Origin: Dendrobium chrysotoxum
Lineage: Eukaryota > Streptophyta > Magnoliopsida > Asparagales > Orchidaceae
Direction: 5' to 3'
Assembly: GCA_019925795.1 (NCBI GenBank)
Contig: CM034304.1
Location: 868,001 to 932,000 of the forward strand
Length of the DNA: 64,000 nt
Position 1 is the first letter of the stretch; each line of letters opens with the position of its first letter. The position numbers and the translations under genes were made by a program. Below the pieces are notes generated by a model. That model worked only from the letters and a program-made list of their open reading frames with translations, was not told the DNA's origin and searched no databases. This document shows, piece after piece, positions 1 through 9,452 of the stretch.

Positions 1-557
1 ATCGTATAGTACGATCGAGTGCATTCAATTCATCCAGTCTTATCAGTCAAGAAAGTAGTCTTATCATATAATATAATTAGAATCATACTGGTTAATTAGG
101 GTAACAATGATCATCTTAAGGAGTCAATCTAGATAATCATTGACTGGTCACATAATCCTGTATGAATAGGTGTTTGTACAGTATGATAGAATATATAGTA
201 TTACATATGCTAAATTCAATTCATCCAACATCTAGTGCCATATGTATCGTACATTATGAAGTAGGTGTTTACATTGTACGATCACCAATAATTAGTTAAT
301 CAGAGCCATTGGATGTGTTGTGAGCAATGATGTGATACTTTGTGCATATCATACATTATGATGTGGTATCATACAGAACAATGGGAGAAAATTTTGATTT
401 ATGTGTGATGATCTGGAAAACATCATAAAAAATAAAATAAACTAGAAAAAAATAGATCACAAACATAAATAATAAAATATGAAATAAAATATTAAATGAA
501 AAATAGAAAAATAAACACAGTTAACATTCATATTTTCAATTTTTAAAGCATCCTGAT
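1..557 (-). other. Post-pol non-coding part of element A with decayed palindromes
   Basis: AT-rich DNA downstream of A's pol stop (minus strand). It carries scattered remnants of the palindrome seen elsewhere, here with a GTAC-like centre (atcgtac / gtacgat half-sites, for example near 250-285). Its position matches the spacer between pol and ORF3 in B, C and E. ORF3 itself is not in the window. No coding potential seen. Confidence 0.5.
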
Positions 558-713
558 TCAGGCATGAATATCTATGACACTTAGTCTAGTCCTCAATGAG
601 CTAAATGTTTCAAAGGCAAGGGCTTTTGTAAAGAAATTTGCAAGTTGATTTTCAGTAGGTATATAATGTAACTTTATATCCCCCTTGGTTACATGATATC
701 TAATGAAATAGTA

Positions 714-752
<39 letters not shown>

Positions 753-1150
753 GTCCTGTAGTGTTGGATTGGATTTTTTGAAATATAGATGGCACTGGTG
801 TTATCACACATGATTGTAAAAGTACCGATAAGTAGTCTAAGATCTAAGATTTATTATTTAAGCTATAGGACTTATGCAACACAACTCCTTATAATTATTT
901 ATTATGCTTCAGCGGTAGATAAGGCTACAGAGTTTTATTTTCTACTAGACCAGGAGACTAAAAATTGTCCTACAAATTAATAGGTTTTTGAAGTAATTTT
1001 CCTATCGACTCAACATCCTGTAAAGTCTGAATCAAAATATCCTATGATTTTAAAAGAAGTACTATGTCTAGGATACCAAATTCCTAAGTTTTGTGTACCT
1101 AAAATATATATAAGAATTGTTTTAATAACACTCATGTGGGATTCTTTGGG
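558..1150 (-). pseudogene. Element A copia RNase H domain, broken
   Basis: The minus-strand translation in shifting frames matches the copia RNase H of C, D and E: a segment like the Y-S-D-S-D-F-A-G motif, the T-A-E-A-E-Y motif and the C-terminal E-N-Q-L-A-(D) F-T-K stretch, ending at a TGA at 558-560. Several stops interrupt it, and a (TA)n microsatellite has expanded inside the coding sequence at about 718-749. This domain normally degrades the RNA strand during reverse transcription. Here it is a fossil. Confidence 0.75.
718..749. repeat. (TA)n microsatellite inside element A RNase H
   Basis: About 16 TA units. They lie where C and E read on through the conserved block near 11780-11800 and 56812-56830, so the repeat expanded after the element decayed, from an AT-rich codon run. 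Confidence 0.95.
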
Positions 1151-1156
1151 ATCAGC

Positions 1157-2286
1157 CTAAAATCTAGCACAGAGAAATACACTAAACATAATATCTGGTC
1201 TACTGGTAGTCAAGTAAAGAAGTGATCTAATTATCCCTCTATACTTCTTATGGTCAATTGAATTTCCATTTGGGTCCTTATTTAACTGAATGGTGTAGCT
1301 CACGGGAGTATTAATTATCTTAGCATTATCCATCTCATATTTTTTAAGAATATCTTTAACATACTTTAATTGCCTAGGAAAAGTTCCATTATCCCTTTGC
1401 TTCTCACTAAATCCAAAGAAATAGGTAAGCTCCCCAACCATGCTCATCTTAAACTCTTCACTCATTATTTTTGAGAATTTATTACAAAGATTTTTATTTT
1501 TAGATCCAAATAGTATATCATCAACATAAATCTGAATAATGAGCAAGTATTCTCCTTCTTTCTTTTGAAATAGGGTGGTGTCTACACTACCCTTAAAAAA
1601 AGCTTTGTCTAGGAGGGAAGTGCTCATCCTTTCATACCAAGCTCTTGGTGTTTGCTTCAATCCATATAATGCCTTCTTTAGTTTGAATACATTATTGGGA
1701 AATTTTGAGTTCTCAAAACCTGGGGGATACTCAGCATATACATCTTCTTTAATTTCCCTATTTAGGAAAGCTCTTTTAACATCCATCTGATATATAGCTT
1801 GAATCCTCTAAAGCAAGAAAAGGCTAACAACACTCTAATAGCTTCTAGTCTAGCTACAATAGCAAAGGTCTCTTTAAAGTCAATTCCTTCAACTTGATTA
1901 TACCCCTTAGCTATTAATCTAGCCTTAGTTCTAATTACTATGCAAGAGTCATTCATCTTATTATTGAAAACCCATTTGATTCCTACAATACTCTGGTCTT
2001 TGGGTCTACTAACCAACTCCTAAACATCTTTCCTAAAAAACTAATTCAACACTTTTTACATAGCTAGGATCCATAATTCAACAGATAAAGCATGATCTAT
2101 CTTTGAGGTTTCTACCATGGAAATAAAAGTAGAGTGGCTAACCTCCTTTCTAAGTCCATTCTTAGTTCTTATTCCTATTGATGGATCCCCTAGGGTGAGG
2201 TCATTAGGATGAGTAGATGAATATCTCCAATCTTTAGGCAATGGGTCCTGAGGCTCTACTCTACTTTTTAGGTCAATAGATTTCAC
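1157..2286 (-). pseudogene. Element A copia reverse transcriptase and upstream linker, broken
   Basis: The minus-strand frame 1786-1157 carries the core of a copia reverse transcriptase (RVT_2 type): M-D-V-K-R-A-F-L-N, the P-P-G-F motif, A-L-Y-G-L-K-Q, and an intact catalytic Y-V-D-D encoded at 1528-1517. The N-terminal part (W-V-F-N-N-K-M and the K-A-R-L-I-A-K-G-Y-N-Q block) is in another frame at 2016-1762. The preceding linker (2286-2056) holds the R-V-E-P-Q-D-P-L-P-K-D-W-R-Y block, which is where element C cut into element B. At least two frameshifts, so non-functional despite the intact active site. Confidence 0.85.
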
Positions 2287-3090
2287 TCATTTGGTGACCT
2301 CAACTACCTCTTCTTCTTTAGACCTAGGCTCAATCAATATATTAGATTCATCAAACACTACATGAGTGGTCTTCTCTATAGCTAATGTCCTCTTATTGAA
2401 AGCTCTATAGGCTTTACCTATAGTAAAATATCTAAGGAAAACTCTTTCATTAGATTTAGGGTCAATTTTTTTTAATGGAGATTTGTCATTTTTTAGAATG
2501 AACACCTTACAATCAAGACAAAAAGGTGAGAGAGATTTGGTGCCTTCCTTTAAGTAACTCATAGGGTATCTTATTGTGTTTGGATCTGATATTAACTCTA
2601 TTGAGTACATAGTAAGTAGTATTCACTATTTCTACCCAAAAATACTTAGGAAGTAAATACTCAACTAATATTGCTCTAGTGGCTTCTACCAATATCCTAT
2701 TTTTCCTTTTAGCTACTCCGTTATACTGAGGGGTTTTAGAAGCTTAATAGTTATGCTTTATTCCTATCTCCTGACAAAAGGCTTGAAACATATCACTTTC
2801 AAACTCTCCACCATGATCACTATGAATGGTCGATATCTCACATCCTAATTTCCACTGTATCAAGGTGGAGATGGTTCTAAATTTCTTAGATTTTTCGCAA
2901 TCACAAAATTATATGATTTACCACCTAGGTTGGTTATACTAATGGGTCTAAATAGATTAATATAAAGAATTTTTAGTGGCCTGGAGGTGATGATGTACTT
3001 GATTGAATGAAAGGAAGTTTTGATTTGCTTTCCTAGTTGACAGGTATCACAAAGGTAGTCCTTAGAGAATTCTTGTTTTGGTATGCTTCT
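2287..3090 (-). pseudogene. Element A copia integrase, broken
   Basis: Frame 2610-2287 is the C-terminal integrase region (V-F-I-L-K-N-D block and the acidic E-E-E-V-V-E-V-T tail). Upstream minus-strand sequence (about 2990-2640) encodes the core region with S-D-H-G-G-E-F-E-S, a catalytic Asp. The glutamate region reads N-G-V-A-K-R-K-N, so the usual catalytic Glu (A-E-R-K in element E) is Lys. Stops and frameshifts are present. In an intact element this enzyme inserts cDNA into host DNA. Confidence 0.8.
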
Positions 3091-3500
3091 AACTAAGTCC
3101 TTTTGGATTATCTAACTAATAGTTCTCATGCTTGCATGACATAGCCTCCTATGCCATAGCCAAGATTCATTAGCCCTTCTAAAATAACATTTCCATTTAA
3201 GCTAATCATGCAACTAGTAGATAAGAATTTAATATTAAGGCCTTTATCACACAATTGACTAATGTTAAGCAAGTTATATTTAAGGCTATCTACTAGTAAT
3301 ACATTTTTAATAATTAAATTTTTAGAATTACCAATCATACTTATACCTACCACTTTCCTAGTGGTATTATCTCCTAATATAACTTTGCCTCCTGCCTTGG
3401 CCTCCAGCTTGATGAATTACAAAATGTCTCCAGCCATGTGCCTTAAGCATTCACTATCGAGGTACCACATGCCCTCACTAGGCCTTTTGTGAGAGCACTC
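3091..3500 (-). pseudogene. Element A copia protease and GAG-pre-integrase region, broken
   Basis: Frame 3353-3126 (minus) matches the segment after the aspartic protease active site: G-N-S-K-N-L-I-I-K-N-V-L-L-V-D, then L-K-Y-N-L-L-N-I-S-Q-L-C-D-K-G. The active-site region lies just upstream (about 3480-3400) and is degenerate: W-Y-L-D-S is followed by Glu instead of Gly. The sequence just upstream keeps an AG at 3502-3501 on the minus strand followed by GAGTGCTCTC, matching the candidate splice acceptor of element E. Confidence 0.7.
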
Positions 3501-3502
3501 CT

Positions 3503-4585
3503 GCCAAGTCAATCATATATTAGATTTGGGAACCCAAGTGAGTTTGGGTTCCACTTTATGCATTAATGGATGACTTGCTTGCATACTATATTGTGGTGCA
3601 AGTGGTTTAGTTCTCCATACTAGATGTGTCCTACAGTGTATCATACAAGTGTGGGTTATGTAACCTTTCATGCCACAAGAATGACACCTAATACTTGGGA
3701 AAGGGTTTACTAATCTATGTGGGTTCTGGTGCTTCTTCTTAGGTATATATGCTTCATGCACTAATGTGGGGTTGCACCATTATGTTAGTGTAGGTGGTAT
3801 TCTATTTTATTCTAATGCATGATTTTTGTACTTAAGAATTTATTGGCATTTCCTAGGCTTGCAAGTTCTAGTTTTAATGCATGAATATTCCATTCTTTTT
3901 TAGATGCACATGTCTCTAATTATTTAAATGAATCTTCTAATTCAAGATGCTTTTAGTTCAAGGATTCATATGACTGGATAAATCAACATAGTTCATATTT
4001 AGAGCTTCATATTCATTAAGTAAAGTCATATGCTCCTTATCAAATATAGAATGATCTATTTTAAGGGAATCATGCTCTTTTTATAAACTTGAAAAATTAG
4101 AATTAAATCAGCATACATTTTCTTAAGCTTTCTATATACATTATAATTTTTTTCAAAAACTTCAAATAATTCATTATAAGAATGCTCAAATACCACCTCT
4201 TGATCAGCATGATCAAGACTATTATCTGTTGTAAGGCACAGATTGGTTACCTCCTCTTCCATTTCTATTTTCGATGAATTTGAAGTAGAGTTTGCCTAAA
4301 AAGCTTTTTGAGCTTGTTGCTTCCCTTTTTAAACTTTGCCTTCTGTTCACCCTTCTCCTTGATTAGGTGAGCTTTTAGGTTGGGGCAATCCATCCTTAAA
4401 ATTCTTATTTGGCTTACCTTTGTTCCACTACTTATGATGCTTTTGTTTTCTTATTGATGATCCCTTGAAATTCTTATTTGGCTTACCTTTGTTCCACTAC
4501 TGATGATGCTTTTATTTTCTTATTAGTAAGTTTTTGAATTATCGTGCCATCAGTGCTATGTTATCATCTTCCTCAGCATCTTATG
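3503..4585 (-). pseudogene. Element A copia gag, truncated and broken
   Basis: Minus-strand frames 4262-4056 (acidic, then the start of a coiled-coil region) and 3761-3513 (second zinc knuckle, C-H-S-C-G-M-K-G-Y-I-T-H-T-C, with the metal-binding His at position 9 changed to Tyr; ends W-V-P-K-S-N-I then stop). The first zinc knuckle, present in C and D, is missing: sequence jumps from the basic N-K-N-F-K stretch to D-C-P-N-L-K. A 70-bp tandem duplication (4398-4537) doubles the basic stretch. The copy is cut at about 4585, so the N-terminal gag is absent. Confidence 0.75.
4398..4537. repeat. 70-bp tandem duplication inside element A gag
   Basis: Two adjacent copies (4398-4467 and 4468-4537), each starting aaattcttatttggcttacc and nearly identical. 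On the minus strand they encode the Lys/Asn-rich stretch before the first zinc knuckle. Not seen in B-E, so private to A. Confidence 0.85.
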
Positions 4586-4589
4586 TTAG

Positions 4590-5022
4590 AAGATTTATAT
4601 AAATAGTTAGATGCACTTGCATCTAAACTAGATCAAAATGAGCATATATTAAAATATGAAGTTAAAAGATTTGAAAATGCCAATGAGTTCCTGAGAACAA
4701 AAATTCATGAAATTCAAAACAATAGACCACCATTTACACTCGCATAATGGACTAACCCCAAAACATAACATGCATCATCCCATTCCTCTAAAAAAAGGCA
4801 CAATATCCCACATAGATAGTTAAATCCATTCCTAGGTATTAGGTGCTATTATTGAGGCATATTAGGTCACATAGCCAACACATACATAGTACACCATAGA
4901 GCACATCTAGTGTGGAAGCCAAAATTATTTACATCACAACACAACATGCATGTAAATTATTCATTTAGGCATGAGGTGGAACCCAAACTCCCTTAGGTTT
5001 CCAAATCTAATATTTGATTAAC
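4590..5022 (+). pseudogene. Element B gag C-terminal fragment
   Basis: The translation in mixed frames shows the coiled-coil region, then a block like P-P-F-T-L-A, a second zinc knuckle remnant (C-Y-Y at about 4848, G-H-I-A-N-T) and the end V-S-K-S-N-I followed by TGA at about 5013. The stop after K-S-N-(I/V) is at the same place as in A and E, so it is an ancestral gag terminator and not decay. Everything upstream of the coiled coil is missing. Confidence 0.7.
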
Positions 5023-5028
5023 ATTATA

Positions 5029-5364
5029 TGAGTGCTCTCACAAAAGACCTAGTGAGAGCATGCGACACTTGGACATTGGATGCTCACGATATATGATGGG
5101 AGATATGAAGAAATTCATTTTTTGCTGGAGGATAGAGCAGGAGGAAAAGTTACATTGGGAGATAATACTACCAGAAAACTCATAAGTTTAGGTATTATTG
5201 GTAATTCCAAAAGTTTTATCATTGAAAATATTTTACTAGTAGATGGGTTAAAACATAACTTACTTTGCATTAGCCAATTGTGTGACAAAAGATTTGATAT
5301 TAAGTTTTTATCTACTAGATGCTTGATTAGCTTGAATGGTAAACTTATTTTAGAGGGAAAATGA
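5029..5364 (+). pseudogene. Element B copia aspartic protease, broken
   Basis: The frame at 5080-5364 contains R-A-G-G-K-V-T-L-G-D-N-T-T-R-K, then N-I-L-L-V-D-G-L-K-H-N-L-L-C-I-S-Q-L-C-D-K, matching the copia protease of C and E. The active site just upstream reads L-D-I-G-C-S-R instead of L-D-S-G-C-S-R, and the sequence is frameshifted between the two parts. The enzyme would cleave the polyprotein inside virus-like particles. Inactive here. Confidence 0.75.
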
Positions 5365-5439
5365 ATTAATAATGTTTACATGATTAATTTTAATTGAATT
5401 GAATATACAAACATTTTATGTCTGAAAATTATTGTTGAT

Positions 5440-6422
5440 GAATCCTAGCTATGGCATAAGAGACTATGTCATGCAAGCATGAAAACACTTAGAAAGATAG
5501 CCCAAAAAGATAAAGTTAGAGGCATACCCAAACTAAAATTCTCTACAGACTACCTTTATGATGCGTGCTAACTAGAAAAATAAATCAAATCTTCATTTCA
5601 TCCCATCAAGGAAATCACAACCTGAAGACCTCTAGAATCCTTCACATTGACCTTTTTGGACTAGTAAGCATTACCAGCCTAGGTGCAAAAAGTTTTGGAT
5701 TTGTGATCATTGATGATTTCTCTAGATTTACCTGGGTTAGATTTCTATCATATAAGAGTGAATCATTTGAGGAATTTAGAATATTCTCTATATGGATTCG
5801 AAAGAAAATAGGGTGTGAAATTTTAACTATTCATAATGATCATGGTGGGAAATTTGAAAATGATAAGTTTGAATCATTTTATAAGGAGCTTGGGAAAGAA
5901 CATAATTTTTTAGCTCTTAAAACCCTCAGTAGAACAAAGTTACTAAAAGAAGAAATAGAACCCAGGTAGCAGCTATTATAGCCATATTGGATGAGTATCA
6001 CTCCATATATATTTCTTGGCTGAACCAATAAATTATGCTTATTATATTTTTAATATTAGATCCAAACTCAATAAAGCTCCCTAAGAGTTACTCAAAGGAA
6101 GGATACCCAATCCCTCTCACCGTCATGTCAAAGGTTGTAAGGTGTTCATTCTAATAAATAAAAAATCTCCTTTAGTAAAATTTCACCTTATATATGATTG
6201 AGATTTCTTAGGATATTCAATTATAGGTAAAGTATATAGAGTTTTTAATAGGAGGACCTTAGTGGTAGATGATACCACCTATAAAGTATTTGATGAATCT
6301 GATAAATCTGTTGAGCCTAAGTTTGAACAAGAAGAAGTGGTAGAAGTAACCCAAGAAATAGACTCTATTTACCTAAAAAATAGAATAGAGCCTCAGGACC
6401 CTTTCCCTAGAGATTGGAGATA
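5440..6422 (+). pseudogene. Element B copia integrase, cut by element C
   Basis: The GAG-pre-integrase zinc region (W-H-K-R-L-C-H-A-S, then C-X2-C-like) at about 5450-5580 is followed by the integrase core in frame 5565-5969: H-I-D-L-F-G (first Asp), F-S-R-F-T-W, and I-H-N-D-H-G-G-K-F-E (second Asp). The region of the third catalytic residue is frameshifted. The C-terminal part (6000-6420) reads through several stops into the linker block R-I-E-P-Q-D-P-F-P-R-D-W-R-Y, where element C interrupts it at 6422. Confidence 0.8.
6418..6422. repeat. Target-site duplication of element C (left copy), agata
   Basis: Five bases identical to 16876-16880 on the other side of C. This fits the 5-bp staggered cut of copia integrases and fixes both element ends. 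Confidence 0.95.
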
Positions 6423-6674
6423 TGTTGCAAATCTGGTTTTGATGATGACAAATATGTTTCTATTGTGTTTTGCTTGGCTAACCCGTTTCAGGTGCAAAAG
6501 ATCACGAGCAACTCGAGCCAACTCAAGATCGGGTCTAAGTGTGTCTAAGTGTATTATTTTCCTTTTCTTGAGTCAATTGTAATGTAACAGATTACCTAGC
6601 TAAGTAACCTTACACACACACACTCAGGGAGAGAGCTTGAGTGAATTAGAGTTTCTGTTCAAGTTTTTGTTCAG

Positions 6675-7348
6675 ATCATCCTGGACGATATTTACATCGT
6701 CCTGGATGATCAGGTAAAAACAAAAACCCTAATTAGGGCGACCAAGTTAAGAGGGTCTAATTAAGCAGATCATCCTGGATGATCCTTGGATTGTACGGGA
6801 TGATATGCTCAAATTAGAAATTCTCAGCCTCCAGATCAAGTTAGGCAAGTTTTTATTTTAAGATATTTGGTCTGATCGTCCCGGACGATATGTGTATCAT
6901 CTTGGACGATCCAATGCAATCATGCCTAAATTAATCTGGTAATTAAGGAAAGCAATTAATATTTGATTGATATGATCATATCGTCCTGGACGATCGCAGG
7001 ATCGTCCTGGATGATCATGTTCGTATAGTGAGTTTCTGCTGTACGACCCGAACTGTGCTCAGGACGATTTTGGCACTTTTTAAACTAATCGTATAGGACG
7101 ATATCCTGATCGTCCTGGACGGTCAAGTTATTTTTGTGTCGTCCAGCATAAGTTTCTCTGGACGACCCAAACTGTCTTCTGGACGATATTCCTCGATTTA
7201 CACTAATTATCCCGGACGATCGCAGAATCGTACGGGACGATATGAATAACTTTTTCTACTGATTGTCCAGAAGAGCCAAATCGTCCAGGCTGAAATAGCT
7301 GATTTTGAACTGATCGTAAAGGATGATCTATAGATCGTCCTGGACGAT
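6675..7348 (+). promoter_or_regulatory. U3 array of seven palindrome pairs (element C 5' LTR)
   Basis: Fifteen-base imperfect palindromes with consensus ATCGTCCTGGACGAT occur as pairs separated by exactly 6 bp (21 bp centre to centre). Pairs start at 6675, 6769, 6875, 6980, 7088, 7206 and 7313, so they recur every 94-118 bp. Between pairs lie looser inverted half-sites such as tcgtccag...ctggacga (about 7140-7166). The array stops 43 bp before the TATA position, where an enhancer or repressor-binding array would sit. The binding protein is unknown; function is inferred from position and regularity. Confidence 0.85.
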
Positions 7349-7391
7349 CTTGGCCGACTAGTTGAGATTTAGGGCAAATTTTAATCCCTCC

Positions 7392-7399
7392 TGTAAAAG
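7392..7399 (+). promoter_or_regulatory. Decayed TATA box of element C 5' LTR
   Basis: tgtaaaag lies where the C 3' LTR has tataaaag (16215-16222) and E's 5' LTR has tataaaag (51386-51393). One A-to-G change probably weakened this promoter. Confidence 0.6.
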
Positions 7400-7499
7400 A
7401 TCTTTTTCTTTCAACAAGAAAAATCTTTTGCCACTTTACTTTCCAGAGAAACCCTAGAGAGAGAGAGAGAGAGAGAGTTTGGGAGAGAGAGTGGATCTT

Positions 7500-7720
7500 G
7501 TGAGGGGGAGTTCATGAGGGGTTTACGAAGGTTGCTCCAAGCAAGGATCAGAGTCTTCTTCTCCGCTCGTCGTCTTTCATCGTAGTGGTTTTCTTTGGGA
7601 GAGGATCGTCGGCAAGAAGATCCAAGGTTCTCTGCCTACTTCAGGAGGAAGCAAAAGAATGTTGGGTTCTTTGCCTCACCGTGTGGTGGAAAGGAGGTTC
7701 TTGTACAGGCTTCTCCGCCT
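7500..7720 (+). ncRNA. LTR leader stem-loop region (element C 5' LTR)
   Basis: Transcribed leader with a unit of the form ggttctctgcc - arm - AGGAG loop - arm - aaaagga (about 7625-7660), followed by a unit whose arms are CACC/GGTG (about 7676-7690). Other LTRs in the window have two to six tandem units of this kind with changed but still complementary arms. Not protein coding despite open frames across it. Confidence 0.5.
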
Positions 7721-8051
7721 TGCTGTGGGAGAAAAAGGAGAGACACTTTGAGTTAGTGCAATACCCGGAGGGGAGACTCTGGGGAGTGGATGTAGGTCAA
7801 GTTGGCCGAACCACTATAAAATTCGGTGTGTTCATTCTAATTACTTTCTGCACTTTTAATTTTCTGTGATTAACTGCTTGGGTGAAATTATGATTGATCT
7901 TTTCGTTTGATCGTCTTATTTGTTTCCGCTATAAATCATAGAAAAGATTTTCATTGTTACTGTCAAATTTTTAAATAACCAATTTACCCCCCCTCTTGGT
8001 TAGCCTAGGGACCAGTTCATCAGGGCTTAACATCCCTATCGAACTTTCAAG

Positions 8052-8063
8052 TGGTATCAGAGC
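8052..8063 (+). promoter_or_regulatory. Primer-binding site of element C (initiator Met tRNA)
   Basis: tggtatcagagc, two bases after the LTR end, is the standard plant copia primer site complementary to the 3' end of initiator methionine tRNA. It starts minus-strand DNA synthesis. Confidence 0.9.
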
Positions 8064-8104
8064 GGGATTCAAAATTTAAGTTTAAAAACTTTTGAATTTG
8101 ATCT

Positions 8105-9205
8105 TTGGTTAACTTTGGTAATCGTAACACTGCTGAAGGTTATTCAATTACACGACCGCTATTATTTTATAATATTCCTTTTTACTTTTGGAAAACTCGC
8201 ATGTCCACTTTTCTTCAATTTATTGATTATCGCATGTGGATGTTAGTTAAGGATGGATATGAACCACCGTTTAGATTGGTTAACAATGTGAAAACTAAAC
8301 TACCCTTTGCAGATTGGACTTTTGATGATCGTGATTTAGCACAATTAAATGCCAAATGTTTGAATTATTTTTTCTGTGCTTTAAAATTTGAAGATTACAT
8401 GCGTGTCTCTACATGTACAACTGGTAAGGAAATCTGGGATATGTTGTGCATCACGTAAGAAGGTACAACTGAAGTCAAACAGTATAGATTAAATATTTTG
8501 CTGCATGACTATGAACTATTTCACATGAAACCTACTGAAACCATTTTTGAAATGTATACAAGATTCACTCAAATCATCACTTCTTTGCATGCCTTAGGTA
8601 GAGAACTTACAAACTACGAACGAGTGAACAAAATACTTAAATGTTTGCCTTCTTCATACTATGCTAAGATAACTGCAATCAGTGAATCTAAAGATTTAAA
8701 TACTTACTCTATTGATAGCTTACTTGGATCACTCATTGCTTATGAGCAAGGGGTGAACCAAAGACAACTTGATGCAGGTGAGAAGAAGAAGGAGAAAACA
8801 GTGGCATTGAAGGCCAACGATAGCGATTCTTGCTCTTCCTGGTCTAATAGCAATGACATGGCCTTGATCATAAGGCAATTGAAAAGATTTCTAAGGAAGA
8901 AACACAAGAACTTTCAGAAGTGGAACAAGGGTAAGTCCAACAAAAATTTTAAGGGTTCATCTGATCCTGTATGTTTTGAATGCAGGAAGCCTGGACACAT
9001 TAAGGCTGATTGTCCTACACTTAAAGCTCATCCAAGCAAGGAGAAGGGTGAGGAGAAACACAAGTTCAGAAAGGATAAGAAGTGGATTCAGAAGGCGTTC
9101 TGGGCAGACTCTACATCCGACTCCTCTGAGACTGAAGCTGAAGAGGGGAAAATAAATTTGTGTCTGATGGCTGATGATCACCCTGGTCAGTCGGACCAGG
9201 AAGAG
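8105..9205 (+). pseudogene. Element C gag, fused in frame to protease, one stop codon
   Basis: Frame from 8105 (TTG where D has ATG, so the start codon is mutated) runs to 9205 with a single in-frame stop (TAA at 8456-8458, a TAT codon in E). The N-terminal part resembles the copia gag family: F-W-K-T-R-M, then W-X-M-L region, then the UBN2-like block E-M-Y-T-R-F-T-Q to L-L-G-S-L-I-A-Y-E-Q. An intact zinc knuckle, C-F-E-C-R-K-P-G-H-I-K-A-D-C, lies at about 8972-9013. The acidic and coiled-coil region and the second knuckle found in A, D and E are absent. Gag ends at ...D-Q-E-E and continues directly into protease, as expected if a 722-bp intron had been removed. Confidence 0.85.
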
Positions 9206-9451
9206 GGGTGGTCTCACACAAGACCTCATGAGAGCATGTGGTACCTGGACAGCGGATGTTCTAGACATATGACTGGAGATGCAAATCAGTTCATTTCGCT
9301 AGAGGTCAGAGCTGGAGGCAAGGTTACACTTGGAGATAACACCACCAGGAGGGTGGTAGGGTCAGGTATAATTGGCGATTCAAAGAATTTTATGATTGAC
9401 AATATTTTGCTTGCAGATGGACTGAAATATAACTTGCTGAGCATCAGTTAG
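9206..9451 (+). pseudogene. Element C copia aspartic protease, C-terminally deleted
   Basis: In frame with gag. The active-site block W-Y-L-D-S-G-C-S-R-H-M-T-G is intact, followed by G-G-K-V-T-L-G-D-N-T-T-R-R and L-K-Y-N-L-L-S-I-S. A deletion of about 300 bp relative to E then joins this to ...TTAGGGAAGCAAG, removing the protease C-terminus and the H-H-C-C GAG-pre-integrase domain, and putting a TAG in frame at the junction. Short shared bases (tcag/tcaa) at the ends suggest a microhomology deletion. Confidence 0.8.
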
Positions 9452-9452
9452 G

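Larger units (their letters stand above)
1..4585 (-). mobile_element. Element A: degraded Ty1/copia (SIRE-like) retrotransposon, minus strand
   Basis: Read on the minus strand the order is gag (about 4585-3513), protease (about 3490-3126), integrase (about 3090-2287), linker and reverse transcriptase (2286-1157), RNase H (1150-558) and non-coding post-pol DNA (557-1). This is the Ty1/copia order, and the residues resemble elements B-E in the same window. Every domain has stops or frameshifts. The 3' LTR would lie left of the window. The 5' part (LTR and N-terminal gag) is missing because the copy is cut off near 4585, where it meets plus-strand element B head to head. No target-site duplication can be seen. 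Non-autonomous and old. Confidence 0.85.
6423..8049 (+). repeat. Element C 5' LTR
   Basis: Starts TGTTGCAAATCTGG and ends GAACTTTCA, two bases before the primer site. Left part: cytosine-poor entry region and a ca-repeat (cacacacacac near 6613). Middle: seven palindrome pairs (6675-7348). Then a weakened TATA box (tgtaaaag at 7392; tataaaag in the 3' LTR), a (GA)n tract (about 7456-7478), the hairpin-rich leader (about 7500-7720), a conserved ggag-ggagact motif and a C-run before the end. Confidence 0.95.

Noticed and set aside
789..980. Open frame of 63 codons on the plus strand
   Set aside because: Lies antisense over the decayed RNase H of element A; no independent support.
6675..7348. 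Regularly spaced repeats looked at first like a CRISPR-type array
   Set aside because: Units are 15-bp palindromes with 6-bp spacers inside an LTR of a plant retrotransposon; spacers are too short and no cas gene exists.
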